Notes: a model not told the origin generated them from the sequence alone. A stretch of 64,000 nucleotides of DNA from JALOOX01 sp964557955 (GCA_964557955.1 CAZLCS010000007.1:1-64000); one strand, 5' to 3'; numbered from the stretch's first letter, positions 40,230 through 49,029 are shown. A program made the numbers and translations.

Positions 40230-40420
40230 GAGGGAACCGCCGCTCCCTGCTCCGTGCGGGGGCGGCGGCTCGCTTCCTCTGCATGAGCCCAAGGAGCGCC
40301 GGCGGCAAGGCTGAAGCGCCGCAACCGCCCGGCTGCGTTCCAATTCCCCGGAGTTAAGAATGTCTCGAGATACCGAATACAAAGATCCTTCTTGGAAAAT
40401 GAGGACAAAAGGAAAAGAGT

Positions 40421-40459
40421 GAGGAGCATGTACACCGGGAATCCGCCGGTGAGCTCCTC
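40421..40459. other. Strong two-part hairpin of unknown role
   Basis: GAGGAGC (40421-40427) pairs with GCTCCTC (40453-40459) and, inside, CACCGG (40433-40438) with CCGGTG (40446-40451). Thirteen pairs with an asymmetric internal loop; no T-run on either side. Could be part of a structured RNA or a repeat end. Confidence 0.4.
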
Positions 40460-40843
40460 CCGCGAAGGAGAAATGCTCTGGCTGAGATGTTTATTTCTTA
40501 TGGGGGTGCCATAGGTGGAATCCGACGCCCCAGGGTTCCTTATGGTAAAGGGGGGCACTTCCTCGGCGTCCACGGACATCCCCTTCTCATGATGAGCAGG
40601 TCCACCAAAGATACTCATGGAGGAGAAACCCGCTCTCTCTGATCTGCTCCAAGGAGGACTGTCAGACAAAACCCCTAAGACGGCCTGAATGCCCGAGTCT
40701 TTCGGCGAAGGGCCTCCAGGAGGTCCGGTCATTCAAGAGCACGAGGAAATGGGATTCTGAAGCAGGGCAGCCGAGGGGTTCTGTCTCTATCGGACACGAG
40801 AGAGAATTCGCATTTCAAGTACGTAATGCGTACGTCAAAGCAA

Positions 40844-40874
40844 AAGGGGTCACGAGCAATCCTCATAACCCCTT
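40844..40874 (-). terminator. Rho-independent terminator of tRNA-Arg
   Basis: On the minus strand AAGGGGT (40874-40868) pairs with ACCCCTT (40850-40844), followed by TTTTGCTTT. It lies 9 bases after the CCA end of the tRNA. Confidence 0.65.
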
Positions 40875-40882
40875 GTTTTTAA

Positions 40883-40959
40883 TGGCGCGCCCGGCACGAC
40901 TCGAACGTGCGACCTGCGGATTCGAAGTCCGACGCTCTATCCACCTGAGCTACGGGCGC
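40883..40959 (-). tRNA. tRNA-Arg (anticodon TCG)
   Basis: A 77-base tRNA with all arms: acceptor GCGCCCG/CGGGCGC, D arm GCTC...GAGC, anticodon loop CTTCGAA with anticodon TCG (plus-strand CGA at 40923-40925), T arm GCACG/CGTGC with TTCGAGT, and an encoded CCA (TGG at 40883-40885). It reads CGA/CGN arginine codons. Confidence 0.93.
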
Positions 40960-41260
40960 TTTTTTTGTATTCGCGTAGCAACACCAAGGCATTACACGGA
41001 TTACGCACCATTTTCGCGTTTCGCCTCTGTTTCCGGCCGCAGTGTCTTAGGGCGCAGAGAGTGGGACGGCCTTCAGCAGGGATGGATTCTATGCCACACG
41101 CCGAGAGGCTGTCAAGGTACTTGATCTGTGCTGAGTCGGCCTGCCCTGTATCCATCGAGGCTCCCAATGCGTTGCCACCCGGGAGGATTCCGTGATAAGC
41201 TGGATTGGTTGGACCGGTTGGAGGGCCATCCCCTGAACGAGCCTGAAAGGAGTCGTGTGC

Positions 41261-43495
41261 GTGCAGAAGCTGGAGCCTAAAGCAACGAATAATTTTCCCA
41301 TGGTCGTTGCCGACCCGCACGCGTTCGACCTCGAGCATTATGAGTCCCGCATGCAAAGGTACCTCAGGGGCACCAGGGACAATCACATCTTCTTCGGCGC
41401 CCTGAGGTACGCTCACGATCTCCATGCCGGTCAGCGCAGGAAGTCCGGCGCTCCCTACATCAGCCACCCGTGCGCCGTGGCCGAGATCCTCGCCCGTGAG
41501 CTCCAGTTCACGGATCCCGTTCTGCTGGCCGCCTCGCTGCTCCATGATGTCGTGGAGGACATTCCTTCCGTCAACTTGAACGACATCGAAGAACGGTTCG
41601 GCGGCATTGTGGCCGAACTGGTGGATGGCTGCACCAAGCTGACCCGACGCCACCTGGACCGCTCCGTCCTGAGGGATATGACCCACAGCAAGATTTTCCT
41701 CAGTGCCAGCCGCCGCCTCGGCGTCCTCGTCATCAAGCTCGCAGACCGGTTGCACAACCTCCGTACGCTGCATTACCTCGCCCAGTCCAAGCGACAGCGC
41801 ATCGCCCAGGAAACCGTGGAAGTCTATGCCCCCATAGCGGCCCGCTTCAACATCTTTCCGCTCAAACGCGAGCTTTATCACCTGGCTCTTTCCTTCCTTT
41901 ACCCCAGAAAGAGCAAGAAGATCCTGCAGTTTATCCGTGAGGTGCGCAACTCGGAGCCCACCATGGAGGTGGAGAAGAGGTTGAGGAGGATCTTCTCGGA
42001 AGCGGCGATGGACGTCATCATCCGTCCCCGAGCCAAAGGTTTGGGAAGCTATTACGACCACTTGAAGCGAACGCTCGACCTCGCCAACGGTGAAAACCAT
42101 GTCGACTTCGCCATCATTGTGCAGTCCGGTCGGATTCTGGACTGTTACACGGCCCTGGGACTGGTCAATACGCACTTCACCCCCATTCCGCGCTCCCTGA
42201 GGGATTTCATCTCCAACACGAAAAGCAACGGCTACCAGAGCCTCCACGTGAGGGTTCACGATGCCGGCCAGAATTACCTCATGAAGATCCGCACACCGGA
42301 AATGGACCGATGGGCCACCTACGGCATCCTGCGGGAGTGGGATGCTCAGAAGTCCCTGAGCGACGAGCACTGGCAGGAGGTGAGCGAGCTCCTCCGCTCC
42401 ATCGGTGAATACGGTGGAGCCGGCTCCCAGCGCAAAGCGCTCATCCGGCTTTCCGAAAGCGAGGAGATCTTCGTCTACTCCCCCATGGGAGACATCTACT
42501 ATCTACCCAAGGACAGCGTGGTGCTGGATTTCGCCTATCGCATCCACTCGGAGCTGGGAGACTACTGCCAGGGGGCCTTGATCAATGGAGATCGGGCCTC
42601 GCTCATCGAGCCCCTGAAAGACGGGGATGTGGTGGAGATTGTCACTTCGCGCCAGCTCATCGATGCCAATCCCGATCTGGAGTCCTTCTGCAAGACGCCC
42701 AAAGCTCGCACGGCCGTCAACCGGCACGTCCAGCAGAAGCGGAGGGCTTACGCTCAGAAGATCGGCCAGGAGATTCTGGAGCAGGAATTCGTCCGGCATG
42801 GGCTGTCCGTGGACGACCTGCACGGAGAGCAGATGCGCCTGGTCCTCGAGTTCTCGAACCTGAAGGACCTTGCGGATCTCTTCTCCAGGATCGGTCAGGA
42901 CCTTCTTTCGCCGCACATGGTCCTCTACTATTTCGAAACGCCGCATCCCGAGCGCGAGCCGGCCCACGGACACCGTGAGACATCGGAGCTCCCTTTCGAG
43001 CGAAACACTCTGTTGGTCAAGGATTTGGACAAGGCCTTACAGAAATTTGCGAGGTGCTGCAACCCCTATCCGGGTCAGAAAGGGGTCGTCGCCACGCTCA
43101 GCGAGCGAGGCGTCACTTTTCACCATCGGGATTGTGCTGATCTCCGACATCGCCACCAGCTCCAGCCCCAGCAGCTGGTCGTCATCGAATGGGACGAGGC
43201 CGAGAAATGGGAAAAACCTCTTGCCTTCGTGCTTCACCTGACCGACGATACGCCCAGTTCGCTGATCCCGCTCCTTTCGAATATGCCTCCCGCTGTGACG
43301 ATCCAGAGTATCGACGGGTACGTGGACAAGCACGATCAGCCCGTGGTTCGAATGGTCGTCCATTTTTTCTGTTTTGAGGATGCGCGCAGGTTTTTTGAGA
43401 GGCTGTTGCCCGAGAGGGTCACCATCGAGGATTACCGGCGGGCAGAGTCTTTTCAAAAGCTCCCCGGTCCTGGCGCTGAAAAGATCACCCCCTGA
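41261..43495 (+). CDS. RelA/SpoT-homologue, hydrolase intact, synthetase degenerate
   Basis: A 744-residue RSH-family protein. The HD hydrolase domain is complete: SGAPYISHP, LLHDVVEDI, KLADRLHNLRTL. The synthetase domain is recognisable (CYTALG, KSNGYQSLHVRV) but the catalytic Glu of the usual E-x-Q-I-R-T is Leu here (YLMKIRT), and the substrate loop RFKDYI reads RSLRDFI. TGS follows (EEIFVYSPMGDIYYLPKDSVVLDFAYRIHSELG), then a Cys-containing zinc-finger-like/ACT tail (ARCCNPYPG; FHHRDCADL). It should therefore degrade (p)ppGpp but probably not make it. GTG 41261 has AAGGAG 8 nt upstream; GTG 41255 is too close. Another synthetase would be needed elsewhere. Confidence 0.88.
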   Translation: MQKLEPKATNNFPMVVADPHAFDLEHYESRMQRYLRGTRDNHIFFGALRYAHDLHAGQRRKSGAPYISHPCAVAEILARELQFTDPVLLAASLLHDVVEDIPSVNLNDIEERFGGIVAELVDGCTKLTRRHLDRSVLRDMTHSKIFLSASRRLGVLVIKLADRLHNLRTLHYLAQSKRQRIAQETVEVYAPIAARFNIFPLKRELYHLALSFLYPRKSKKILQFIREVRNSEPTMEVEKRLRRIFSEAAMDVIIRPRAKGLGSYYDHLKRTLDLANGENHVDFAIIVQSGRILDCYTALGLVNTHFTPIPRSLRDFISNTKSNGYQSLHVRVHDAGQNYLMKIRTPEMDRWATYGILREWDAQKSLSDEHWQEVSELLRSIGEYGGAGSQRKALIRLSESEEIFVYSPMGDIYYLPKDSVVLDFAYRIHSELGDYCQGALINGDRASLIEPLKDGDVVEIVTSRQLIDANPDLESFCKTPKARTAVNRHVQQKRRAYAQKIGQEILEQEFVRHGLSVDDLHGEQMRLVLEFSNLKDLADLFSRIGQDLLSPHMVLYYFETPHPEREPAHGHRETSELPFERNTLLVKDLDKALQKFARCCNPYPGQKGVVATLSERGVTFHHRDCADLRHRHQLQPQQLVVIEWDEAEKWEKPLAFVLHLTDDTPSSLIPLLSNMPPAVTIQSIDGYVDKHDQPVVRMVVHFFCFEDARRFFERLLPERVTIEDYRRAESFQKLPGPGAEKITP

Positions 43496-43518
43496 TGCCT
43501 CCGCTGGATCGTCGAGCT

Positions 43519-43872
43519 TCAGTGCAGGCATCGGTCTTCCTGCAATTCCGAAATCATCTCCTGAAACAGAGCGCGAAGGTTCTCCTTCTTCATTCCGGCC
43601 ACTTCCGTCAGCAGATATTGGATCCAGATCCCACAGAGGAAACTGAACATATGATCATCGGAAACCAGGACCTCCTCCAGTATTTTGGGGTCGTCCAGGG
43701 CTTCAACCGCCGCGTTGAGGATGAGATTGCGCAGTTGCCCTTCATCCATGGAGCGCAGCGCCTTTCGATACAGGGTGGACATTTCGTCGATCCGAAGGAC
43801 GACGGACACGGCTCGATCACAGGCCGATATCAGATTGGGACGCGAGGGGTTCAAGAGTGAAGCTCCTTTCAT
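43519..43872 (-). CDS. Small helical protein, function unknown
   Basis: A 117-residue, predominantly helical, acidic protein (RSMDEGQLRNLILNAAVEALDDPKILEEVL). No domain recognised and no signal peptide. AAAGGAC directly precedes ATG 43872. It is convergent with the RSH gene (24 bases apart) and divergent from htrA. Codon use looks normal for the window, which supports a real gene. Confidence 0.55.
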   Translation of the reverse strand: MKGASLLNPSRPNLISACDRAVSVVLRIDEMSTLYRKALRSMDEGQLRNLILNAAVEALDDPKILEEVLVSDDHMFSFLCGIWIQYLLTEVAGMKKENLRALFQEMISELQEDRCLH

Positions 43873-44065
43873 GTCCTTTGTATCCTTGGCGTTATATTGA
43901 TTTTTGGGAAGATTGGTTTATTCTCTTCCCAGTATCCGGCAGTCAGCGAATTCGTCATGAGGACCAGGCCCTTCGCACAACCGGCTGTGGATGACTATTA
44001 GAGCAGATATTTTTCTAAACGGGAAGTGGCTGCGGTTCGAGCGCAGCCCATAGAAAGGAAATTGC

Positions 44066-45514
44066 ATGAAGCTCAGTTTCAAGCGACTCAACGTTCGACC
44101 ATCTCCATCGCGAATCGCCTTCGTTCTGCTGGTGCTGTGGGCCTGGATCGCGGCCCCTTGCGCCGCGGGGATCGCATTCGGAAAGAACGGCCCTCCATCC
44201 TTTGCGGACTTGTCTGAAGAGGTCAAGCACGCTGTTGTGAACATTTCGACCACCCAGGTGCTCAAAGAGAACCCCATGCAGCCCTTCATGGCGCCAAACT
44301 CACCGTTTCGGGAGTTTTTCGGGGACGAGTTCTTCAAGCGCTTCTTCGGGGAGAATTCCCCCGGCAGCATGAAGACCCACGCGCTGGGCTCCGGGATGAT
44401 CATCGACACCGAAGGTCTCATCCTCACCAACAACCACGTGGTGGAAAAGGCCGATGAGATCAAGATCAAAACCGACGCGGAGAAGGAATACGATGCCAAG
44501 GTGGTCGGGCGCGATCCCAAGACCGACCTGGCTCTCATCCGCGTCACTCCCGATGCGGATTTCCCCAAGCCCGTTCGGCTGGGGAATTCGGACGCCATTC
44601 GCGTCGGGGACTGGGTGATGGCCGTGGGGAACCCCTTCGGCCTCGGGCATACGGTCACGGCCGGCATCATCAGTGCGAAAGGCAGAGTCATCGGGGCCGG
44701 TCCTTACGATGATTTTCTCCAGACCGATGCAGCCATCAACCCCGGAAACAGCGGCGGTCCCCTTTTCGATATGAACGGTGAGGTGGTGGGGGTCAATACC
44801 GCCATCGTCGCTCAGGGACAGGGGATCGGCTTCGCCATCCCCATCAACCTGGCCAAGGAAATCCTGACTCAACTGAAGACCGGAAAGGTGACGAGAGGAT
44901 GGCTCGGGATCATGATTCAGGACCTTACGCCTGAGCTGGCCAAGTCCTTCGACATTCAGGAGACCAAGGGCGTCATCGTGGCCGATATCGTGGGGGACGG
45001 CCCCGCAGAAAAGGCGGGACTCAAACGCGGCGACATCATCACGGGGCTGAACGGCAAAGATGTGGAAAACGCACACTCTCTCTCCCGCATGGTGGCGTCT
45101 ACAGCACCGGATACGAATGTCACCATAAAGGTGATTCGAGATGGAAAGAGCAGAGAAATCAAGGCTACCATCGGCACCATGCCCGTGGAGGGCACTGAAA
45201 CCGTCCCTTCCAAGAAGGAAAGCACCTGGGGCGTTACGGTGCAGAATCTGACCCCCGAGCTCGCCCAGCGCTTTGGCTGGGACCAGAGCGAACACGGCGT
45301 GGTGATCTCGAGCGTTCAGCCGGGGAGCCCCGCAGCCGACGCCAAGCTGCGCCAGGGAGACTTGATCAAGGAAGTGAATCGCCAGAAGATTCAGAATCTC
45401 AAGGATTACAACCAGGCCCTGCAGAAAGCCAAGAAGGGCGAGAGCCTTCTGCTCCTGATCAAGCGCGGAGAGAGGACATTCTACGTAGCCTTGAAGGCGC
45501 CTGCCGAAGAATGA
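44066..45514 (+). CDS. degP: HtrA/DegP-family periplasmic serine protease
   Basis: A 482-residue periplasmic protease and chaperone. A signal peptide (AFVLLVLWAWIAAPCAAG) is followed by a trypsin-like domain with catalytic H124 (TNNHVV), D154 (TDLALI) and S229 (NPGNSGGP), and two PDZ domains (residues about 265-365 and 385-480). An F/G/E-rich activation loop (FREFFGDEFFKRFFGE) is typical of the Do subfamily. AAAGGAA precedes ATG 44066. It degrades or refolds damaged envelope proteins. Confidence 0.95.
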   Translation: MKLSFKRLNVRPSPSRIAFVLLVLWAWIAAPCAAGIAFGKNGPPSFADLSEEVKHAVVNISTTQVLKENPMQPFMAPNSPFREFFGDEFFKRFFGENSPGSMKTHALGSGMIIDTEGLILTNNHVVEKADEIKIKTDAEKEYDAKVVGRDPKTDLALIRVTPDADFPKPVRLGNSDAIRVGDWVMAVGNPFGLGHTVTAGIISAKGRVIGAGPYDDFLQTDAAINPGNSGGPLFDMNGEVVGVNTAIVAQGQGIGFAIPINLAKEILTQLKTGKVTRGWLGIMIQDLTPELAKSFDIQETKGVIVADIVGDGPAEKAGLKRGDIITGLNGKDVENAHSLSRMVASTAPDTNVTIKVIRDGKSREIKATIGTMPVEGTETVPSKKESTWGVTVQNLTPELAQRFGWDQSEHGVVISSVQPGSPAADAKLRQGDLIKEVNRQKIQNLKDYNQALQKAKKGESLLLLIKRGERTFYVALKAPAEE

Positions 45515-45652
45515 TCCACGGCGACAGGAGGATGGCGTGCGTTCGCCCCGGCGGCGGCGCCATCCTCCTGTGGCTCTGCAACATCCGGCACCCTGCATGG
45601 GCCGGATGGCCAAAAGGCGCATCGTGCCCCATCACGATGCCGGTGAAGGACA

Positions 45653-46018
45653 ATGGAAAACATGGCATTGGATGAAGGTGAGGCCTACTTCCTGGTCAGC
45701 GTCTCCCCCGGGGACCTGAAAAAGGAGAAGGAAAAAGCCAGGGAGCTTCGTCGGACACAATGGTGGCAGCGCCAGCTCGCCCGGGGTCGGTGTCACTACT
45801 GCGAGCGGACCTGCCGTCCAGGGGAGCTGACCATGGATCATCTGGTGCCGCTGGTTCGAGGAGGAAGGTCCACCCGCGGAAACGTGGTGCCCGCCTGCAA
45901 GGAATGCAATAACCGTAAAAAGTATCTTCTCCCCATTGAATGGGAGGAATACATGAGCAACCTGAAAAGGGCGGGCTGTCCCGACGCGCATAAGGCCTCA
46001 TCGGAAGCTGAAGGGTAA
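45653..46018 (+). CDS. HNH endonuclease-domain protein
   Basis: A 121-residue protein with a compact HNH motif: CHYCERTCRPGELTMDHLVPLVRGG, GNVVPACKECNNRKK, including two CxxC zinc knuckles and the catalytic DH pair. Proteins of this McrA-like type are nicking or double-strand endonucleases with varied roles. ATG 45653 has AAGGACA upstream. It follows degP by 138 bases and precedes a Cys-rich small gene by 10. Confidence 0.85.
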   Translation: MENMALDEGEAYFLVSVSPGDLKKEKEKARELRRTQWWQRQLARGRCHYCERTCRPGELTMDHLVPLVRGGRSTRGNVVPACKECNNRKKYLLPIEWEEYMSNLKRAGCPDAHKASSEAEG

Positions 46019-46028
46019 GGGAAAGAAA

Positions 46029-46205
46029 ATGGAAGAGTGCAAGACCTGTGAGCTGGCGGTCTACTGTTATTCGGAATCCAGCACCTGGATTTTTCGCACC
46101 AAGCAGGAGATGGACGAGAAACAGGAGGCCATGGAGAAATGCCCTCATCATGAGAAGACACGGAAACCCCATCCGTCGGATTCGGAGCAATGTGTCAACG
46201 GCTGA
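46029..46205 (+). CDS. Small Cys-rich protein, function unknown
   Basis: A 58-residue frame from ATG 46029 (AAGGGAAAG upstream) to TGA 46203. Cysteines are arranged CKTC (4-7), YC (13), KCPHH (near 38) and QC (55), giving a possible metal or zinc-binding fold (EECKTCELAVYCYSESSTW). The W and Cys spacing resemble short proteins that accompany sulfur-relay genes in sulfate reducers, but I do not recognise a named family. It faces the DsrE-type gene convergently. Confidence 0.6.
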   Translation: MEECKTCELAVYCYSESSTWIFRTKQEMDEKQEAMEKCPHHEKTRKPHPSDSEQCVNG

Positions 46206-46280
46206 CGGCAAAGGAGCGGGCAGGGTCCCGGTGCAACGGCCCTCCTTTGCGGGACCCTGCCGCCCATGTTTTGCCGAAGG

Positions 46281-46766
46281 CTACGTGAACATGTTGACTT
46301 TGCAGTTCCGCGCGTGCTTGAGATAGTCTTCCGCTGTCTGGATCTCTACGCCGTCGATGAAATCCTCCGGCTTCAAACCCATCATGTCCATCGTCATTTT
46401 GCACGCCACGAATTTCACGCCTTCCAGCTGAGCGATTTCCATGAGCTCTTCCAGGGTGGGAATACCTGCCTGGTCGATCTGCCTTTTCATCATCCAGGTC
46501 GCCACCGATGACATGCCCGGAATCGCACCCATGGTTCCCGGCGGGATGAAGCTCAATTTGTTCACCCCCCCTTTCCGGATCACTTCGATACCCATAAACG
46601 TGTAGAAAACCGTAGCCTCCATCCCCAACCTTCTGGCATTAATGGCCAGAATGAGGGACGGATAAGCGCCATCCAGGGTGCCCCGGCTGCAGATGAACGT
46701 GCACATTTCCTTTTCAGGGGCGGCTTCTTCGTATTTATTGACATCAATGGCCGTGACTGTAGACAT
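46281..46766 (-). CDS. DsrE/DsrF/DrsH-family peroxiredoxin-like protein
   Basis: A 161-residue DsrE-fold protein: MCTFICSRGTLDGAYPSLILAINARRLGMEATVFYTFMG is the family opening, and VKFVACKMTMDMMGLKPEDF carries the conserved Cys near residue 122 used in sulfur relay. The region between (KLSFIPPGTMGAIPGM) is typical of the DrsE-like 'peroxiredoxin' group. It probably accepts or delivers persulfide sulfur. It lies downstream of an ArsR regulator gene (149 bases), with which it likely forms an operon controlled by the palindrome at 47320-47335. Confidence 0.9.
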   Translation of the reverse strand: MSTVTAIDVNKYEEAAPEKEMCTFICSRGTLDGAYPSLILAINARRLGMEATVFYTFMGIEVIRKGGVNKLSFIPPGTMGAIPGMSSVATWMMKRQIDQAGIPTLEELMEIAQLEGVKFVACKMTMDMMGLKPEDFIDGVEIQTAEDYLKHARNCKVNMFT

Positions 46767-46915
46767 TTCGTTTTCCTCCGTTGCTCAATTTGATTTCTTT
46801 TTTCCGCCATAGACGACGGTGCTTCCCAGGGAATGCCTCACGCAAACTCGCCATACCTCCATCGCATGCCGGCGGCGCATCAAGGCCGCACCACCGGCTG
46901 CCGGGGATCGATATC

Positions 46916-47275
46916 TCACGCGCCGGCCTCCACGACGGGCTCCGGTGCGGGTTCGTCGGAAGCATCCAGCCCCGCCTGTTGCCGAACACACTGAATGATC
47001 TTGATCACTCCGGGGTGGGTGATGCTGTAATAGACCTGGTTGCCGTTGCGGCGAGAGCCCAGTATGCCCTTGGCCTTCAAGAGTGCGAGCTGTTGGGAGG
47101 TGTACGGCTGCTGAGCTCCCAGGTGATCGCAGATCTCGGTAACGGTCTTTTCCCCTTCATGAAGATAATCAATGATTTGCAGGCGCACCGGGTGAGCGAC
47201 CGTCTTGAGGACATCCGCCGCTTTTTCGAGGTAGTCCGCTTCAAGGGATGTGAGATGATGTCTTTGCACCCTCAA
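46916..47275 (-). CDS. ArsR-family regulator upstream of the DsrE gene
   Basis: A 119-residue winged-helix repressor: ADVLKTVAHPVRLQIIDYLHEGEKTVTEICDHL, then QQPYTSQQLALLKAKGIL and the wing RRNGNQVYYSITH. C50 (EICDHL) and C97 (IQCVRQ) are spaced like the Cys pair of the persulfide-sensing BigR/SqrR/YgaV group, which fits control of a sulfur-relay gene. A strong promoter with a perfect palindrome lies upstream at 47311-47339. Confidence 0.88.
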   Translation of the reverse strand: MRVQRHHLTSLEADYLEKAADVLKTVAHPVRLQIIDYLHEGEKTVTEICDHLGAQQPYTSQQLALLKAKGILGSRRNGNQVYYSITHPGVIKIIQCVRQQAGLDASDEPAPEPVVEAGA

Positions 47276-47310
47276 CCTCCTTTTTCAAGAGAGCCAAAAT
47301 CGTGATAAGC

Positions 47311-47339
47311 AGAATATAGCAATATAGATATATTGTCAA
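47311..47339 (-). promoter_or_regulatory. Promoter with ArsR operator in the spacer
   Basis: Minus strand: TTGACA (47339-47334), 17 bases, TATTCT (47316-47311). The spacer holds a perfect 7-2-7 palindrome CAATATA-TC-TATATTG (47320-47335), the classic position for ArsR/BigR-type autoregulation. Confidence 0.75.
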
Positions 47340-47490
47340 GTCCACGAATGCCGCTTCTTTGCCTTCGAGCTCCTGCGACTACCCTACCGGCTGCCCTTGA
47401 AAAGTCGGGGGGACAATGACTATTTTTCTTTGAATATGTCTGGAGCCCACGTGTTTCACCCAAGGACGAACACTAAAGAGAGGAGTCTTT

Positions 47491-48084
47491 ATGCCCATCA
47501 CACTGCCCGATCTGCCTTATCCCAAGGGGGCCCTTGCGCCGCACATCAGTGAACGTACTCTTGAATTCCATCACGGCAAACATCACAAGGCCTACGTCGA
47601 CAACGCCAATAAGCTCATCGCCGGAACCGACCTCGAAAACCTGGACCTCGAAACCATCATCAAGAAGAGTGCCGGAGATCCATCCAAAGTCGGTGTCTTC
47701 AACAACGCGGCCCAGGTCTGGAATCACTCCTTCTACTGGCAGTGCATGAAACCCGACGGGGGAGGCGCTCCCACCGGCGCCGTGGCAGGAAAGATCGCTG
47801 CGGATTTCGGGAGCTTCGAGAAATTCGTGGAAGAGCTCAAGAACGCGGGAGCCACCCAGTTCGGCAGCGGCTGGGCCTGGCTGGTTCTTGACGGGAACAA
47901 GCTCCAGGTCACGAAGACCCCCAATGCGGGGAATCCCCTCACCGAGGGCATGAAGCCTCTGCTGGTGGTCGATGTGTGGGAGCACGCCTACTACCTGGAC
48001 TACCAGAACCGGAGGCCCGACTACCTCACGGCTTTCATCGAGAAGCTCATCAACTGGGACTTCGTCAATTCCTGTCTCGTTTAA
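47491..48084 (+). CDS. sodB: Iron/manganese superoxide dismutase
   Basis: A 197-residue Fe/Mn-SOD. Metal ligands and signatures: HHGKHHKAYVDNAN near residues 27-40, NHSFYWQCMKP near residue 76, and DVWEHAYYLDYQN (D-x-W-E-H, about 158-170). No signal peptide, so cytoplasmic. GAGGAG lies before ATG 47491. It converts superoxide to H2O2 and O2. It is divergent from the ArsR-DsrE pair. A hairpin at 48093-48123 follows its stop. Confidence 0.96.
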   Translation: MPITLPDLPYPKGALAPHISERTLEFHHGKHHKAYVDNANKLIAGTDLENLDLETIIKKSAGDPSKVGVFNNAAQVWNHSFYWQCMKPDGGGAPTGAVAGKIAADFGSFEKFVEELKNAGATQFGSGWAWLVLDGNKLQVTKTPNAGNPLTEGMKPLLVVDVWEHAYYLDYQNRRPDYLTAFIEKLINWDFVNSCLV

Positions 48085-48092
48085 AACAGAAC

Positions 48093-48123
48093 CCCCCTCT
48101 CCTGCAAGGTGCAGAAGAGGGGG
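48093..48123 (+). terminator. Hairpin after sodB
   Basis: CCCCCTCT and AGAGGGGG pair around an inner stem CTGCA/TGCAG. No T-run follows, so termination may be weak or Rho-assisted. Confidence 0.5.
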
Positions 48124-48165
48124 CATCGAACGCCTTCGTTCTCTGAGAGACCTCTGCTACTGCAA

Positions 48166-48197
48166 AGTTTCGAGTTACGGGTTTCGAGTTTCCAGTT
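48166..48197. repeat. TTTCGAG-type repeat, locus 1
   Basis: Short near-tandem units (GTTTCGAGTTACGGGTTTCGAG) of a repeat also found at 52113-52169 and 57068-57105. Confidence 0.6.
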
Positions 48198-48294
48198 GAA
48201 AACCAGCCCCCCGAGCCTTTTCATTGTTCAGGGTGGCCCGAAGGGGCACGAGGGACTGCTGATTCAACAACATTGGCGGCCGGGGGGGGCGGCA

Positions 48295-49029
48295 TCAGGA
48301 CGGATAGACGTTTCCCGTTTCCAGGATGCTCCAGCCGTTGCGCGTCTTGCCCAGCAGGAGGTTCACCTGCCATCCGACCCGGCAGTGGTCCGTGATCTCC
48401 TTGGGAACCCGAACCTCCACGGAATCAGCGCTGGTCATGGCCGAAAGATAAAGAAGGCCGGGCTCGACCCTGTCCACGGTGAAATAGTCATCGATCTCCG
48501 TGGTCCAGTAGCGGGGGGCGTACTGCTGCGCATACTCATAAAGCAGGCGGGCCAGGCGCTCCGCTGCCGGGAGCTCCCGTGCGGCCTCAGCCGCAATGGC
48601 GCTGGCCTTGTCGGCCTGTTCCTTCTCGACATATCCCTGTTCTTCCAGCCACTTGATGAGCCGCTTGGTTACCGTTCCCGCTGCCTGCAGCAAGGCTTCG
48701 GAAGCCATGACCTTGCGAATCATGAAATAGTTCAGAAAGTGGGACACAGAGGGAAGAATCTTTTCGGGTCCGAAAATGGCGCAGAAATCAATGTTTTTAT
48801 GGTACGAGAGCCGGTCATAAAGGGCAATGTCGGACGAGCTCGCCAGGTCGTTGGCACCGTAAGCGTTCAAGCAGTGCTTCATCAGGTCGATGACCTCCCG
48901 ATATCGCCGGTAGGTCCTCACCTTCAGTCTCTTCTGCTCACTCTTGAGAAAGCGGCTCAAGATCTTGTCGATGTTGGGTTCCGCCAGCGTCGGGAAGTAC
49001 AGCACTTTGTTTTCAGTGGTCATATCCAT
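48295..49029 (-). CDS. Protein of unknown function
   Basis: A 244-residue cytoplasmic protein. The N-terminal half is helical and basic (SRFLKSEQKRLKVRTYRRYREVIDLMKHCLNAYG), reminiscent of the core-binding helices of tyrosine recombinases, but no catalytic domain follows. The C-terminal third is a small beta domain (VRVPKEITDHCRVGWQVNLLLGKTRNGW) that looks like a nucleic-acid-binding barrel. ATG 49029 or 49023. It lies 38 bases downstream of the zinc-ribbon gene and at the end of the trp gene string; whether it shares the transcript is unclear. Confidence 0.6.
   Translation of the reverse strand: MDMTTENKVLYFPTLAEPNIDKILSRFLKSEQKRLKVRTYRRYREVIDLMKHCLNAYGANDLASSSDIALYDRLSYHKNIDFCAIFGPEKILPSVSHFLNYFMIRKVMASEALLQAAGTVTKRLIKWLEEQGYVEKEQADKASAIAAEAARELPAAERLARLLYEYAQQYAPRYWTTEIDDYFTVDRVEPGLLYLSAMTSADSVEVRVPKEITDHCRVGWQVNLLLGKTRNGWSILETGNVYPS

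Larger units (their letters stand above)
40230..40882. other. Intergenic region after the lipase gene
   Basis: About 650 bases with no convincing coding frame. It starts with a hairpin homologous to that at 35907 (GCGGCGGCTC near 40263) and contains a strong two-part hairpin at 40421-40459 and a tRNA terminator at 40844-40874. Confidence 0.5.

Noticed and set aside
40172..40732. 186-codon minus-strand frame after the lipase gene
   Set aside because: No start signal, low-complexity composition, and it overlaps the 3' end of the lipase gene.
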